Of a stretch of DNA of 64,000 nucleotides, positions 23,946 to 33,177 are shown one piece after another; position 1 is the first letter of the stretch, and every line of letters starts with the position of its first letter. Source of the stretch: a virus; the IMG/VR virus record IMGVR_UViG_3300027754_000039, positions 1 through 64,000 of that record, one strand, 5' to 3'. Below the pieces are notes generated by a model that was not told the DNA's origin, searched no databases, and was given only the letters and a program-made list of their open reading frames with translations. Made by a program: the position numbers and the translations under genes.

Positions 23946-24934
23946 TATTTCCAAAAACTATAAATTCCTTTTTCTAATTCATATGAAGGCCAAACAAATT
24001 GTTCTCTTTTAGGTTGCAGTTTAGACCATTCCCACATTTTAGTCAATCCATTTTTTAAATTTGTTTTATGTTCAAATTTTAAAATATCAATTGATTTTTG
24101 CCAAGTTGGTATGGAATGTTTAACTTCATGACGACTTTCTAAATGAAGTACTTCACCAGCACCTATAACTTCATGAAGAATTGCTGCGGCTTCATTAATT
24201 GAATGCTCTTCAATTCCTCCTACATTGATAATTTGTTTAGAAGCTTCTGGTAGTATAGCTGCATTCCATAATGGAATTAAACTATCATCAATATAACTAA
24301 ACGCTCTTGTTTGTTCGCCATCTCCAAAAATTGTCATTGGTTTATTATTCATATGCTGAAACATCCAAATTCCTAATACATTACGATACTTGTCCCAAAT
24401 ATTTTGTTTAATACCATATACGTTATGAGGACGAATAATACACCAATCCAAACCATGTTGCTCACCAGCAATTTGAATATCCATTTCACACCCATACTTT
24501 GCTACTCCATATGGATCAATTGGCTTTGGAGTTTGCGTTTCATTGAAATAGCCTCCTTCGCCATGGCCATATACAGCAAGAGTTGATGTAAACACTAATC
24601 GTTTAACATCATGTTTAATACATTCATTAACAATATATGCAGTCGCTTTTAAATTGTTATCATAATTAAATGTTCTAATAAATGGAGACAATCCTTCAGC
24701 AGCATATGCAGCTAAATGAAATACGTAAGTAGGTTTGTATTTTTTAAAAATTAAAGATATACTATCTCCTATAATATTAGAATTAAAAAATTCTACTTTA
24801 GGATTGACATTTTCTAAATATCCTCCACTTAAATCGTCGATGCCTATTACTTGATACTCTGGATGATTTTCTATTATATAATCAGCTAATCTAGATCCTA
24901 ATAAGCCTGCTACTCCTGTAATTAAAACTTTCAT
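23945..24934 (-). CDS. NAD-dependent epimerase, UDP-glucose 4-epimerase-like
   Basis: A 329-residue extended SDR enzyme. LITGVAGLLGSRL binds NAD, FTSTLAVYG carries the catalytic serine or threonine, and DPYGVAKYGCE has the YxxxK pair. Length is that of GalE-type 4-epimerases. It may supply UDP-galactose-type donors to the transferases nearby. Shares one base with the flanking gene at each end. Confidence 0.9.
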   Translation of the reverse strand: MKVLITGVAGLLGSRLADYIIENHPEYQVIGIDDLSGGYLENVNPKVEFFNSNIIGDSISLIFKKYKPTYVFHLAAYAAEGLSPFIRTFNYDNNLKATAYIVNECIKHDVKRLVFTSTLAVYGHGEGGYFNETQTPKPIDPYGVAKYGCEMDIQIAGEQHGLDWCIIRPHNVYGIKQNIWDKYRNVLGIWMFQHMNNKPMTIFGDGEQTRAFSYIDDSLIPLWNAAILPEASKQIINVGGIEEHSINEAAAILHEVIGAGEVLHLESRHEVKHSIPTWQKSIDILKFEHKTNLKNGLTKMWEWSKLQPKREQFVWPSYELEKGIYSFWK

Positions 24935-25359
24935 TATTTAATAATTTTTTTAAATATATTATCTATTGCATTTTTATTTCTAGCTCTACCTTCATTTGCT
25001 TTTCTTAATCTTTTTTCATTAACAATCATTTTATCTAGATTTGGTATTTCTTTTTTAGCTTCTTCTAAACGAGCTCTGTCTGCTTCTCCAATATTAATAT
25101 CATTTTGTATTAATTCTTCTAACTCTTCTACAATTGCAGATTCATTAAATGTACGATGCTCTTCTATATAATTATAAGAATTTCTTTTGATAGTGTCTAA
25201 AAAAAGTTCAGAAATTTTTATTTTTATTTCTTCAATTACTATTTTTTGATGTGCAACCTTATCAGCTAAATTGTCTTTATTAAAAAAGTACAATTTAATA
25301 TTTTCTGTAATAAGCCTATCTAAATAAGCACTTAATGTATCAATGTTAGTTACTCGCAT
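24934..25359 (-). CDS. Helical hypothetical protein in glycan locus
   Basis: A 141-residue, charged, strongly helical protein starting MRVTNIDTLSAYLDRLITENIK. Residues 30-120 could form a coiled coil. I recall similar small proteins beside phage glycosyltransferase genes, so it may be an accessory or scaffold for the transferases, but no function is known to me. It overlaps the next upstream gene by 14 bases. Confidence 0.6.
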   Translation of the reverse strand: MRVTNIDTLSAYLDRLITENIKLYFFNKDNLADKVAHQKIVIEEIKIKISELFLDTIKRNSYNYIEEHRTFNESAIVEELEELIQNDINIGEADRARLEEAKKEIPNLDKMIVNEKRLRKANEGRARNKNAIDNIFKKIIK

Positions 25360-26038
25360 CGTTGAATAATTGTTGTAAATGGATTGGTATTAAATTTCTT
25401 TCTAAAAAAGCTGAATAAGCTTTGGTTAATGGCATACAGCCAATTACTTTAACAGGCCGTACTGCTGAGTTCAGTCTGTCATCTATATATGTATACCCAA
25501 CACAATATTGAGTGTTAATAGTAGACATATAGTCGGTTACTGGAGTGCTAGCTCGTAAATAAGCTATCCAATGCTCATCACTAAAATAATCTAATTCATT
25601 CATTTTCATAGACTCCACAATATATTCTAAAATATGAATTGCGGTCTTTTTAACAAAAACAGATCCTGTATTCCATTCCGGAGTTCTTATGTATGTGCAA
25701 GCTGCTATCTCTCCTAAAAATTTAGGAAATTTTAATTTATCAATTTGCCAATTGTCTTGATCATGAAACCAAAAATCATCGTTTAATACTCCTGATTTTA
25801 CTAACTCGTACATACCATACCATTTATTATTGAATATGTTGTAAGTGCATATATCAGTTAATATATTTGATTTGATTCCTTTATATTCAAATTCAAAATT
25901 AGTACCTAATATAATATCTTCAGATTTCCATCCATAATGCAATGCATTATCAATTTGCATTTTAAATGTCTTAAATAATTCTTCATTATCATAACGAATC
26001 TTATCACTGACAATATTATAAATCATTACATTTTTCAT
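25346..26038 (-). CDS. Putative glycosyltransferase-like protein
   Basis: A 230-residue protein. The N-terminus MKNVMIYNIVSDKIRYDNEE and a central FWFHDQDNWQIDKL with acidic residues resemble GT-A-like folds with a DxD-type site. GSVFVKKTAIHILEY follows. No membrane segment. It shares its short overlaps with the family 2 transferase upstream and the helical protein downstream. Confidence 0.55.
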   Translation of the reverse strand: MKNVMIYNIVSDKIRYDNEELFKTFKMQIDNALHYGWKSEDIILGTNFEFEYKGIKSNILTDICTYNIFNNKWYGMYELVKSGVLNDDFWFHDQDNWQIDKLKFPKFLGEIAACTYIRTPEWNTGSVFVKKTAIHILEYIVESMKMNELDYFSDEHWIAYLRASTPVTDYMSTINTQYCVGYTYIDDRLNSAVRPVKVIGCMPLTKAYSAFLERNLIPIHLQQLFNDASN

Positions 26039-26658
26039 ATGGTCTCGTAAAAATTATTTTGCTTTTCCTGCCTGTCAATAGTTTTATGATGTAATAAACA
26101 ATACTCCATTGCTGCTGGTAAATTAGCGTATGTATTAAATCCTGACAAACGCTCATGCACTTTATTTATCCAAACAATTTTAGGATCGTTTTTATAAATT
26201 CTCCATTGATAATCAGGAAAGTTAACAAACCCATTCATATCTACATTCCAGCCCCATTTAGCTGCATGCTCCTGAGTCAATCCATCTACAGTATTAATTC
26301 TAGGAACTAGATAAACTTCATTGTTTGGATTATATTCTAAAATATCAGGTAAGTTCTGAATTAGTGTCTCACTAATCATTTCATCAGCATCTATTTGAAA
26401 AATATAATCTCCAGAACACTTTGAGTTAAGTAAGTTCTTCCAATCAGCAAAGTGTTTATTAAAAGATTCTTTATACCAATAATATTCATTATTGATTGAG
26501 TGTGTTCTTAAAAATGATTCTATTTCAGGATCTCCATTTGTCTCGTCATACAGTATTACTATATTGTCTTGAGGACGCTTTGTTTTTATTAGAAAATGTA
26601 ATAAGCGTTGTATCTCTACAAACTCATTGCATACTGTAATTGCATAACTAATTTTCAT
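26035..26658 (-). CDS. Family 2 glycosyltransferase
   Basis: A 207-residue GT-A enzyme. SYAITVCNEFVEIQRLL is the first strand and helix, NIVILYDETNG the second, and YIFQIDADEMISETLI carries the metal-binding DAD. Near residue 170 KVHERLSG provides conserved-looking residues. It is short for the family, so it is a minimal catalytic domain. It shares one base with the GT4 gene upstream. Confidence 0.85.
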   Translation of the reverse strand: MKISYAITVCNEFVEIQRLLHFLIKTKRPQDNIVILYDETNGDPEIESFLRTHSINNEYYWYKESFNKHFADWKNLLNSKCSGDYIFQIDADEMISETLIQNLPDILEYNPNNEVYLVPRINTVDGLTQEHAAKWGWNVDMNGFVNFPDYQWRIYKNDPKIVWINKVHERLSGFNTYANLPAAMEYCLLHHKTIDRQEKQNNFYETI

Positions 26659-27977
26659 TATGCGTCTATTTTTTTAAGTTTAGGAAGAGTAATTTGAGGC
26701 ATTGACTCTACTTTTTTCAATTTAGGTAAATTCAATCCTAACATTTTAGGAAACTCTGGCATTCTAGAATTTAGTACAGATCCTAACTTATCTTTCATTG
26801 CATCGAATGAGAAATTAGTTTTAATATGATGATATGTCTTTCTAGACTTTTCAGTGTATGATTTATAATTTTTAAATATATCTTTTAAGAAACCAGCTGC
26901 TACATTTAAGTCTACTGAAAACCATTCTGAATCTTCATTTAGAACACCTTTCCAAGCTGCGGACTTATGCACTTTGGTTAGAGTACCTGGAAGTAATACT
27001 GAAGTTTCTGTATTTAAAAAGTCTACATGGCCTGACCAATTAGATGTGATAATTGGTTTGCCTGTTATCGCAGCTTCAATTAAAGGTCGACCAAATCCTT
27101 CTCCTTTAGTAAATGACACATGCGCCTTAACCTTATTATGATTATATAAATCATTCATTTCTTCCTCAGTAAAATCTCCATACGCTAAATATACTTTTGG
27201 AAGAACTTTGCTGTCTACAGAAGCTTTAATTTGGTTAATTCGATTAATCATATCGTTACGATCTATTACCGATAACGCGCCACCTGAAGTCTTTAATATC
27301 AATGCGGGTGCATTTTGTTTATTTTTAAATGACTCGTAAAATGTTTTAATTAATCCAGATACATTTTTTCTATCTTCACCGAAAGCACCTGGAAGCCAAT
27401 GACCTACAAATAAGAAACAAAATTCTTCTTTAATGTCTTTAAATAAATTTTCAATATTAGGTTCGCTAGTATATTCCTTTTTAAATTTATCTAAACGAAT
27501 ACCTTCAAATAATACTTCTACTGGAGTTGTTAATTTAACATTTCCTATATTTTGTTTTGTATTTTGATCAATACGTTGATATTCAGTGCTTTCAAATACT
27601 TTTTTAGCATGCTCTGAAGAAGCTAGAATTAAATCCATTTTATTACAACCTTCAATCCAAGACGCATCGCATATAGTAGTTTCAATGCCAGCAGTAACGC
27701 CAATATTAAATTTACCTAATTTTTGAAATTCATTAGGGACTGTAACCTGCATAAATATTTCAGGTTGCTGTTGAAGTTGTTGAATTAATAATCTAGATAC
27801 AATATCTTCGTCTTTATCTGATAATGCGTTCATTGGAGTGCTACCCCAACGTGTATTTATAATTTTTATATCATATTTGTCCAATGCAATTAATGCACGA
27901 ACTAAATCTCTTGACCTTTCACCATATCCTGAACGTGTACCGACAGGAGCTTGGAATACTAATACTGGTTTGCTCAT
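26658..27977 (-). CDS. GT-B glycosyltransferase, family 4-like
   Basis: A 439-residue GT-B enzyme. The donor domain contains FLFVGHWLPGAFGEDRKN and, near residue 300, TKGEGFGRPLIEAAITGKP, with the two glutamates of the EX7E motif of GT4-type retaining transferases. The N-terminal acceptor domain starts PVLVFQAPVGTRSGYGERSR. The C-terminal 30 residues contain a short repeat (LPKLKK twice), unusual for the family. Confidence 0.85.
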   Translation of the reverse strand: MSKPVLVFQAPVGTRSGYGERSRDLVRALIALDKYDIKIINTRWGSTPMNALSDKDEDIVSRLLIQQLQQQPEIFMQVTVPNEFQKLGKFNIGVTAGIETTICDASWIEGCNKMDLILASSEHAKKVFESTEYQRIDQNTKQNIGNVKLTTPVEVLFEGIRLDKFKKEYTSEPNIENLFKDIKEEFCFLFVGHWLPGAFGEDRKNVSGLIKTFYESFKNKQNAPALILKTSGGALSVIDRNDMINRINQIKASVDSKVLPKVYLAYGDFTEEEMNDLYNHNKVKAHVSFTKGEGFGRPLIEAAITGKPIITSNWSGHVDFLNTETSVLLPGTLTKVHKSAAWKGVLNEDSEWFSVDLNVAAGFLKDIFKNYKSYTEKSRKTYHHIKTNFSFDAMKDKLGSVLNSRMPEFPKMLGLNLPKLKKVESMPQITLPKLKKIDA

Positions 27978-27982
27978 AACTT

Positions 27983-29365
27983 TTAGATTTTAAATAATTC
28001 AATTCGTTTTCTTGGTTTCCATTTTACTAACAATGTATTAATGTCTTTAATAAAATTATTACCCATTGATTCTGCTGACAACCCAATTTCAGGTTTCATA
28101 AAATGATTACGACCTTTTTGTCCTGCAGCTGCTCTATCTTCATTAGACATCATCCACCAATAGTGAATTGCATCAGCACATTCTTTATAATCAACAATGT
28201 CATCAAATATATAAGGAGTTGGAACAGATCCTTGAAGTGTTCTTACTGCTGGGAATACTGGCTTAGCCCAAACTCCATGCTGATGATATTTCCCTTCAGC
28301 GTTGGTTTGAAACTCGTCATTATAATCATCTGCCATTACATACTCCTTGATGCTTTTCTTAAAGCCACATTGATCTTGAAGACCTCCGGTAACATTAACT
28401 ACAATTGGAGTACCTGCCATAACAGACTCTGCAGTACCTAATCCAAATCCTTCATTAGAAGCGATGTTAGCACTAATGTCTGATAAATTACAAAGATAAT
28501 TTAATTCTTGTACTGACAATAATCGTTTATTAGTAAATGATATTGGATACATTGGACATAACTCATTAATAACTGCGGGTAAGTCAGTTCCATTTTCATC
28601 AATAGGATCCGTGTGCATTAACAATAAACATGTTGCAGCTTCTTCTTTAGATAACTTATCACAAAATGTTTTATAAGCTAAAATTAAATCTGAAGTGTGT
28701 TTTCTACGAATGTTCCTAGCATTGTAAAATGTTACAAATTTAGTTTCTTTAGGAATTAATGAGTCTTTAAATTTAATAAATGCTTCATATTGAGCATGAT
28801 CCTTATCAATTGGAAAGAAATTACTATGATTAATACCATGAGGTACATAAGTAATTTGCCAATCTTCATAATTACGATCTTTTAAAACTTGCTTAACAAT
28901 ATTGTAAGTTTGTTTTGAAATACACATTAACAAGTCACAAGACTCATAATATGGCTTGTTATATCTAGGATATGGAGTGTCATCCCAAATAGTATAATAC
29001 ATTAATGGAATCGTTTGACGTAATTCATGCTCCATTGAATACAACCAACCCCAAAATCTAGGATCTGTAAAATGCAGGATAGCATCAGGTTGCTCAATTT
29101 GAATAAGCTCTCTTAAGATGTCAGGACTTCCATATCCTGTATTAGCATATAATTTAACATTTGCGTCTGCCACTCCTGTTTGAGCAGCGACGTCTTGAGA
29201 TAGATCAAATACTTTACCTTGATCAGGATGTTGAAGTGCGGCTCCTAATTGAACCCAGTCAAATTCCTTAACAGTATTTAAAACAATTTCTCGAGATACG
29301 GTTGCAATGCCTGAATGCATTCGCAAGTCGTCAGATAATAGAAGAATTTTTTTCTTTTTTGTCAT
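27983..29365 (-). CDS. GT-B glycosyltransferase, family 4-like
   Basis: A 460-residue GT-B enzyme starting with a lysine-rich MTKKKKILLLSDDLRMHSG. The donor domain has NEGFGLGTAESVMAGTPIVV with the EX7E glutamates, followed by the usual C-terminal helices. It is the first gene transcribed in the glycan locus, so the ATATTTAT element at 29383-29390 could start the whole operon. Confidence 0.85.
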   Translation of the reverse strand: MTKKKKILLLSDDLRMHSGIATVSREIVLNTVKEFDWVQLGAALQHPDQGKVFDLSQDVAAQTGVADANVKLYANTGYGSPDILRELIQIEQPDAILHFTDPRFWGWLYSMEHELRQTIPLMYYTIWDDTPYPRYNKPYYESCDLLMCISKQTYNIVKQVLKDRNYEDWQITYVPHGINHSNFFPIDKDHAQYEAFIKFKDSLIPKETKFVTFYNARNIRRKHTSDLILAYKTFCDKLSKEEAATCLLLMHTDPIDENGTDLPAVINELCPMYPISFTNKRLLSVQELNYLCNLSDISANIASNEGFGLGTAESVMAGTPIVVNVTGGLQDQCGFKKSIKEYVMADDYNDEFQTNAEGKYHQHGVWAKPVFPAVRTLQGSVPTPYIFDDIVDYKECADAIHYWWMMSNEDRAAAGQKGRNHFMKPEIGLSAESMGNNFIKDINTLLVKWKPRKRIELFKI

Positions 29366-29382
29366 AACCTTTTTATTTATAT

Positions 29383-29390
29383 ATAAATAT
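29383..29390 (-). promoter_or_regulatory. ATATTTAT element at head of the glycan locus
   Basis: The coding strand reads ACATATTTATATATAAATA, 17 bases before the ATG at 29365. There is no TTTGGTAC box, in contrast to the replication genes. It is the only promoter candidate I see upstream of the 25-gene run. Confidence 0.4.
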
Positions 29391-29417
29391 GTAAACCTTA
29401 CTTATTCATTGAAATTT

Positions 29418-29633
29418 TCAAGATTTTTTCTTAAAAATCCATTTATCAATGTTCCAAAATATAAGTGCACCAACAAATTGGAACCCAATAATAGTCCAGA
29501 AATTATTCCAACCCCAAATGTCATGCATCAGATACATACAAGGCCATGATATCACTACTCCTATTTGCCATTTTGCATGATAAATTCCATAGCGCTTCCA
29601 ATTAAATCTTTTGAGTGATAGTTTCTTTTTCAT
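29418..29633 (-). CDS. Small membrane protein
   Basis: A 71-residue protein with a very basic N-terminus (MKKKLSLKRFNWKRYG) and two hydrophobic segments (IGVVISWPCMYLMH and FWTIIGFQFVGALIFW) ending in a lysine-rich tail. The two-helix layout resembles the protein at 5309-5530. Its first codons overlap the next upstream gene by 32 bases. Function unknown. Confidence 0.65.
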   Translation of the reverse strand: MKKKLSLKRFNWKRYGIYHAKWQIGVVISWPCMYLMHDIWGWNNFWTIIGFQFVGALIFWNIDKWIFKKKS

Positions 29634-29922
29634 TGATTAGTCTATTAAGTTTAAATTGCTCTCTTTCTATTTTTTTAGCAAACTCATTGATAACAAGATC
29701 TTTAAATTCTTCACTTTGAATTATTTTACCATTGGCATACTTCAAGCCATTATACCATGATCCTACCGTGTCACTTTTAGCTCCATAATCTATCATGATC
29801 TGTACATGGCCATTGTCCTCACACTTTAAATTATATTTGTTTAGATCATGAGAGGGCATCCATAACTTTATAACAATTGACCCTCCGTCACGAAGTGAAT
29901 CAATATCTCTAATTATTATCAT
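29602..29922 (-). CDS. Hypothetical protein
   Basis: A 106-residue protein with an N-terminal beta-rich half (IVIKLWMPSH, GHVQIMIDYG) and a helical C-terminal half rich in lysine and glutamate. No known motif. It overlaps the SLOG-like gene upstream by four bases and is probably co-translated with it. Confidence 0.6.
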   Translation of the reverse strand: MIIIRDIDSLRDGGSIVIKLWMPSHDLNKYNLKCEDNGHVQIMIDYGAKSDTVGSWYNGLKYANGKIIQSEEFKDLVINEFAKKIEREQFKLNRLINEKETITQKI

Positions 29923-30365
29923 ACTTTTTCGTTTATAATTACTGCTGGTTTATTATGTTTAATTGATTCGTTTATTGCGTGATCGGTACCTGGAGATTTG
30001 CCTTCACTGCGAAAGCATATTAACTTATCACAATATTTTACAATTAATGAGTTGCGATGAAATAATTGAGATACGTGATATGGCTTACCATAATAAGACT
30101 CTGGCAATGCTGAATATAAATTTTTATTAGTGTGTGCTGGATTGAACTCTATATAACTCACTCCTAGCTCTAAACAATATTTCTTTACATACTTATCAGC
30201 TCCACTTTGAGTACCTCCTGATGCGATTAGCAATTTATCTCCGAAAGTGTTTTTCAATTTGAAAATCATATCCCGAATCTTTCTCTTGTTCTCGTAAGTC
30301 CTAGACCCAATTAATGCAATCTTTATCTTATCCGAGCTTGTTTCCAATTTGTATCTATTTAACAT
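29919..30365 (-). CDS. SLOG/YspA-like nucleotide-binding protein
   Basis: A 148-residue Rossmann-like protein of the SLOG superfamily (YspA/DUF2493-like). IALIGSRTY near the N-terminus, IASGGTQSGADKYVKKY in the middle and SPGTDHAINESIKHN near the end are the typical GSR and GGxxxGAD nucleotide-binding elements. SLOG domains sense or process nucleotide-derived signals and often sit in conflict systems. Here it may work as a nucleotide hydrolase or sensor. It shares one base with the RecB-like gene. Confidence 0.8.
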   Translation of the reverse strand: MLNRYKLETSSDKIKIALIGSRTYENKRKIRDMIFKLKNTFGDKLLIASGGTQSGADKYVKKYCLELGVSYIEFNPAHTNKNLYSALPESYYGKPYHVSQLFHRNSLIVKYCDKLICFRSEGKSPGTDHAINESIKHNKPAVIINEKV

Positions 30366-31315
30366 TATTTTATTCTATTTGCTTTTGGGCATAAATCTTC
30401 TTTATTTGCAAACTCACACCATCTGCAGTTCTTAAGTCCCGTTAATCCTATTGCAGGAAATATTCCATCAGTCTTATAAGATCCGTCTTGATTAAATCCA
30501 ACATTAATAAAAGACTCAATATCTCTTAAAAGTTTATTACGAGTCGGCTTACCTGAAGCAGGAACAAACTCTTGAATACGCTTTTGTGGATACATAAACC
30601 CTTCAATTAATTTTCTTTTAACAATTACATACTTAATGTCAATCTTCTCCTCATCATATCCATATTGCTTAGCAAAATATGATTTATACAAAACCAATTG
30701 TGATGCTTTGGTCTTATCTGCCTTTGCATACGCATTCCAACCTTTAGTAGAAGTCTTAAAGTCAATAATAATTATTTTATCAGACTCAATATGACGAATT
30801 ACTATATCTAAAAATCCATTCATAATCACTTTTGGATTATTGTCTGAAGCTTGAATATATAAAGGCATTTCAATACCTACTAATTCAAAACCTTGATTAG
30901 TAAAGTAAGAACTACGATTCTTTTTAAACCATTCTAAAATAGCAACTCCATCTTCATAGAATTCATTTAATTGAGTCGATGTTGAGAAGTGCGCTCCGCC
31001 TAAGTCTTGCACTGCCATCATATAATGCTGAGTCATTTGCTCTTGCAAACACTCTGGCAAATTTAACCGGTCAGCAGCTTTAACTGAGTCACTAAACATA
31101 GTATGTAAATACCATTGGATAGTATCATGAAAAGCAGACCCAAATACTGTATGTATTGAAGGTCCGCCTAATCTAATTTTATCGATATATGTTAATTTCC
31201 ATTTTTGTGGACAGCTGGACCACATAGCATACTGACTATATGAAATAGTCTTATCGCCTTCCTTCTTAACAGGAGCGACTGCTCTAAATAACTGATTGAG
31301 TGAACTTACTGCCAT
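30365..31315 (-). CDS. RecB/Cas4-like PD-(D/E)XK exonuclease with Fe-S cysteines
   Basis: A 316-residue nuclease. SYSQYAMWSSCPQKWKLTY opens the domain, IIIIDFKTS carries the catalytic D-x-K, and QLVLYKSYF is the downstream QxxxY motif. Four cysteines (C35, C297, C300, C309) are placed like the iron-sulfur ligands of Cas4/AddB proteins. It probably acts on DNA ends in phage recombination or host DNA degradation. It follows a full TTTGGTAC promoter by 20 bases. Confidence 0.85.
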   Translation of the reverse strand: MAVSSLNQLFRAVAPVKKEGDKTISYSQYAMWSSCPQKWKLTYIDKIRLGGPSIHTVFGSAFHDTIQWYLHTMFSDSVKAADRLNLPECLQEQMTQHYMMAVQDLGGAHFSTSTQLNEFYEDGVAILEWFKKNRSSYFTNQGFELVGIEMPLYIQASDNNPKVIMNGFLDIVIRHIESDKIIIIDFKTSTKGWNAYAKADKTKASQLVLYKSYFAKQYGYDEEKIDIKYVIVKRKLIEGFMYPQKRIQEFVPASGKPTRNKLLRDIESFINVGFNQDGSYKTDGIFPAIGLTGLKNCRWCEFANKEDLCPKANRIK

Positions 31316-31335
31316 ATCTTAATTTTTATATAATA

Positions 31336-31367
31336 TAAATTTAAGAAATTCTATTGTAAGTACCAAA
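31336..31367 (-). promoter_or_regulatory. Promoter, TTTGGTAC-N16-TAAATTTA
   Basis: TTTG (31367-31364) abuts the TAA of the dNMP kinase gene ending at 31368. TAAATTTA (31343-31336) lies 20 bases on, and the nuclease ATG at 31315 follows 20 bases later. Confidence 0.8.
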
Positions 31368-31973
31368 TTAAAGTCCGGCGTATTTCAAAAGACTTTCCTT
31401 TTCTAAAATAGAGAATACTTGAGTTTTAAGTTCTTCAAAAGATCCATTGTTGTCGACAACATAATCCCATTTGGTATAATCATCTAATGCCGTCTCTGAA
31501 GCGTGAGTAGTTCCAATGGTATTACCAGAGTCTCTAATTACTTTAATAGTAATGCCATTATGAGCTTTCGCGGCTTCTAATTCATTTGGAAATCTAGTAT
31601 CTGTGATGAGCCAATTAGGAAGTTGAGCATGAAATTCTGCAGGTACATCTGGAAAGAATGGTCTTGGTTTATAATCAGCGAACAAGGCATTCACCCATAC
31701 ATTCTTATGCAACCCATTTCTCATAGCTTCGGTGCCTAACTTTTGAAGCAAGTCTCTGTAAGTCATTCCCCACTCAGCACCCATATCTTGCTTTTTGAAT
31801 TCTTGATCTTCAAAATTAATTTTTGGTACTCCTGATAAAATCTCTGCAATGACTTTTAATTTACCGGCATACTTTTTTATTTCCCAATTATAGTATGGAG
31901 TTATTGATTGTATTATATCAGCTACTGTATCTTTGCCAGTGCCAATTTTTCCGCTTATAGAAATTATTGCCAT
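31368..31973 (-). CDS. Deoxynucleoside monophosphate kinase
   Basis: A 201-residue P-loop kinase starting AIISISGKIGTGKDTVAD, with Walker A GKIGTGKD, and WLITDTRFPNELEAA as the substrate-facing segment typical of T4 gene 1-like dNMP kinases. It phosphorylates dNMPs to dNDPs, working with the ribonucleotide reductase and dUTPase of this phage. A kinase tolerant of modified bases is sometimes needed in phages with altered DNA, but that cannot be read here. Confidence 0.88.
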   Translation of the reverse strand: MAIISISGKIGTGKDTVADIIQSITPYYNWEIKKYAGKLKVIAEILSGVPKINFEDQEFKKQDMGAEWGMTYRDLLQKLGTEAMRNGLHKNVWVNALFADYKPRPFFPDVPAEFHAQLPNWLITDTRFPNELEAAKAHNGITIKVIRDSGNTIGTTHASETALDDYTKWDYVVDNNGSFEELKTQVFSILEKESLLKYAGL

Positions 31974-31978
31974 ATATT

Positions 31979-32212
31979 TTATTCTTCAAAGTGTTCTAAA
32001 GATTTAATCAATGTATCATTTGCGAAACATTGATAAGCGGCCCATGACCCGAATACTGTAAAAGATAAATAGCCGTCTGGATCATCAAATTTATTTAAGA
32101 CTACTGCTTCAAATTTTGAATCAGTGTCAGCTTCATTTAAGTTATGAATAATGTTCCATAAATGATTTTCGTCTTCTGGCAATATGCCTACGTAAAAATT
32201 AATTTTTTTCAT
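31979..32212 (-). CDS. Hypothetical protein
   Basis: A 77-residue acidic alpha/beta protein beginning MKKINFYVGILPEDENHLW. No motif recognised. It overlaps the clamp loader small subunit gene by 14 bases and lies in the replication operon. Confidence 0.65.
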   Translation of the reverse strand: MKKINFYVGILPEDENHLWNIIHNLNEADTDSKFEAVVLNKFDDPDGYLSFTVFGSWAAYQCFANDTLIKSLEHFEE

Positions 32213-32657
32213 TCTTTAATAATTTTGTAACCTCCTTATCAGTCTTACCATACTTTTTTATTATTTCCTTTACCGGATCTAAGCTGGTATCGCTATATAT
32301 ATCTAAATACTCTATAGCTTCTTTTTCACTGACTAAGAAGTGCTTTGACAGTAATTCAACCAGGTCTGAGTTATATTTATCTGTCGTCTTTCCTTTGATA
32401 TACTTATTATATTGCTTTTGTTTAGGGAGAATATCAGAGTATAGTTTATATACTTCTCTGGCATCTAACCCACCTATAGTATACTTTTGAAATTCATTAA
32501 TTAACTCAACAAAGTCCATATTCATAGATAGAAATCTATTTATCATGTATGGACTAAATGACTTACGATCTAATTCACTAAGTGAATCCCACTTAACCTT
32601 TTTATCTGTAATACCGGATAAATGATCAAATAGTGTTTTTGCCTTAAGCTCCGACAT
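32199..32657 (-). CDS. 62: Clamp loader small subunit (gp62-like)
   Basis: A 152-residue protein matching T4 gp62 in position and sequence style. FSPYMINRFLSMNMDFVELINEFQ is the conserved core of phage clamp loader subunit A. It completes the clamp loader with the gp44-like ATPase at 33177-34106. The overlap with the zinc protein gene upstream is 14 bases. Confidence 0.85.
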   Translation of the reverse strand: MSELKAKTLFDHLSGITDKKVKWDSLSELDRKSFSPYMINRFLSMNMDFVELINEFQKYTIGGLDAREVYKLYSDILPKQKQYNKYIKGKTTDKYNSDLVELLSKHFLVSEKEAIEYLDIYSDTSLDPVKEIIKKYGKTDKEVTKLLKNEKN

Positions 32658-32886
32658 TTAAATCAAACTCTTTGTTTACATTACCACAAGCCGTACACAT
32701 AAATACTTGCACAGGAACTATTTGATCGTCTGCAGTACCTGCTAATAACTTAGGAACTTTCCTAAACTTCATAGCTTGCATAAACATATCATTTTCACAT
32801 TCTGCATTGTCACAGATAATTGGAACTGTTTTTGTGATGTCAATCTTCGGACCTTGCTGTCCTTGTTTACCTAAACTCTTTTGCAT
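32644..32886 (-). CDS. Small zinc-ribbon protein
   Basis: An 80-residue protein. CDNAECENDMF and FMCTACGNVNKEF supply a split cysteine arrangement that can form a zinc ribbon. The pattern of a short N-terminal tail followed by DITKTVPIICD is common in T4-like phages. It may bind DNA or a replication partner. It sits between the two clamp loader genes. Confidence 0.7.
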   Translation of the reverse strand: MQKSLGKQGQQGPKIDITKTVPIICDNAECENDMFMQAMKFRKVPKLLAGTADDQIVPVQVFMCTACGNVNKEFDLNVGA

Positions 32887-32889
32887 AAT

Positions 32890-33177
32890 TTAATTTATTT
32901 GTTTAGCAATATCTTGCTTTGCTATTTTAATTATTTGATTTTTAGTTTCAATTGAAACTCTACTCCAATTTATCATATCCCATTTATCTTGCATTTCCTG
33001 CTTAGGAGTAGGTTCAGCTTCATCAATCCAAACTTTAGTTTTAAGGTCTTCTAATCGTTTCTCTAAATGAGGTACTTTTGATTTATAAAAAGCTAAATGA
33101 TTTAAATGTTCCATGTTTAACCCTGATTCTTTTTTACGGCTAAACAAATTTTTAATAAAATTTACAATTTGTTTCAT
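32890..33177 (-). CDS. Hypothetical helical protein
   Basis: A 95-residue basic, helical protein. The N-terminus (MKQIVNFIKNLFSRKKES) is an amphipathic helix that could touch membrane or nucleic acid. There is no recognised domain. It shares one base with the clamp loader ATPase gene, so it is made from the replication transcript. Confidence 0.65.
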   Translation of the reverse strand: MKQIVNFIKNLFSRKKESGLNMEHLNHLAFYKSKVPHLEKRLEDLKTKVWIDEAEPTPKQEMQDKWDMINWSRVSIETKNQIIKIAKQDIAKQIN

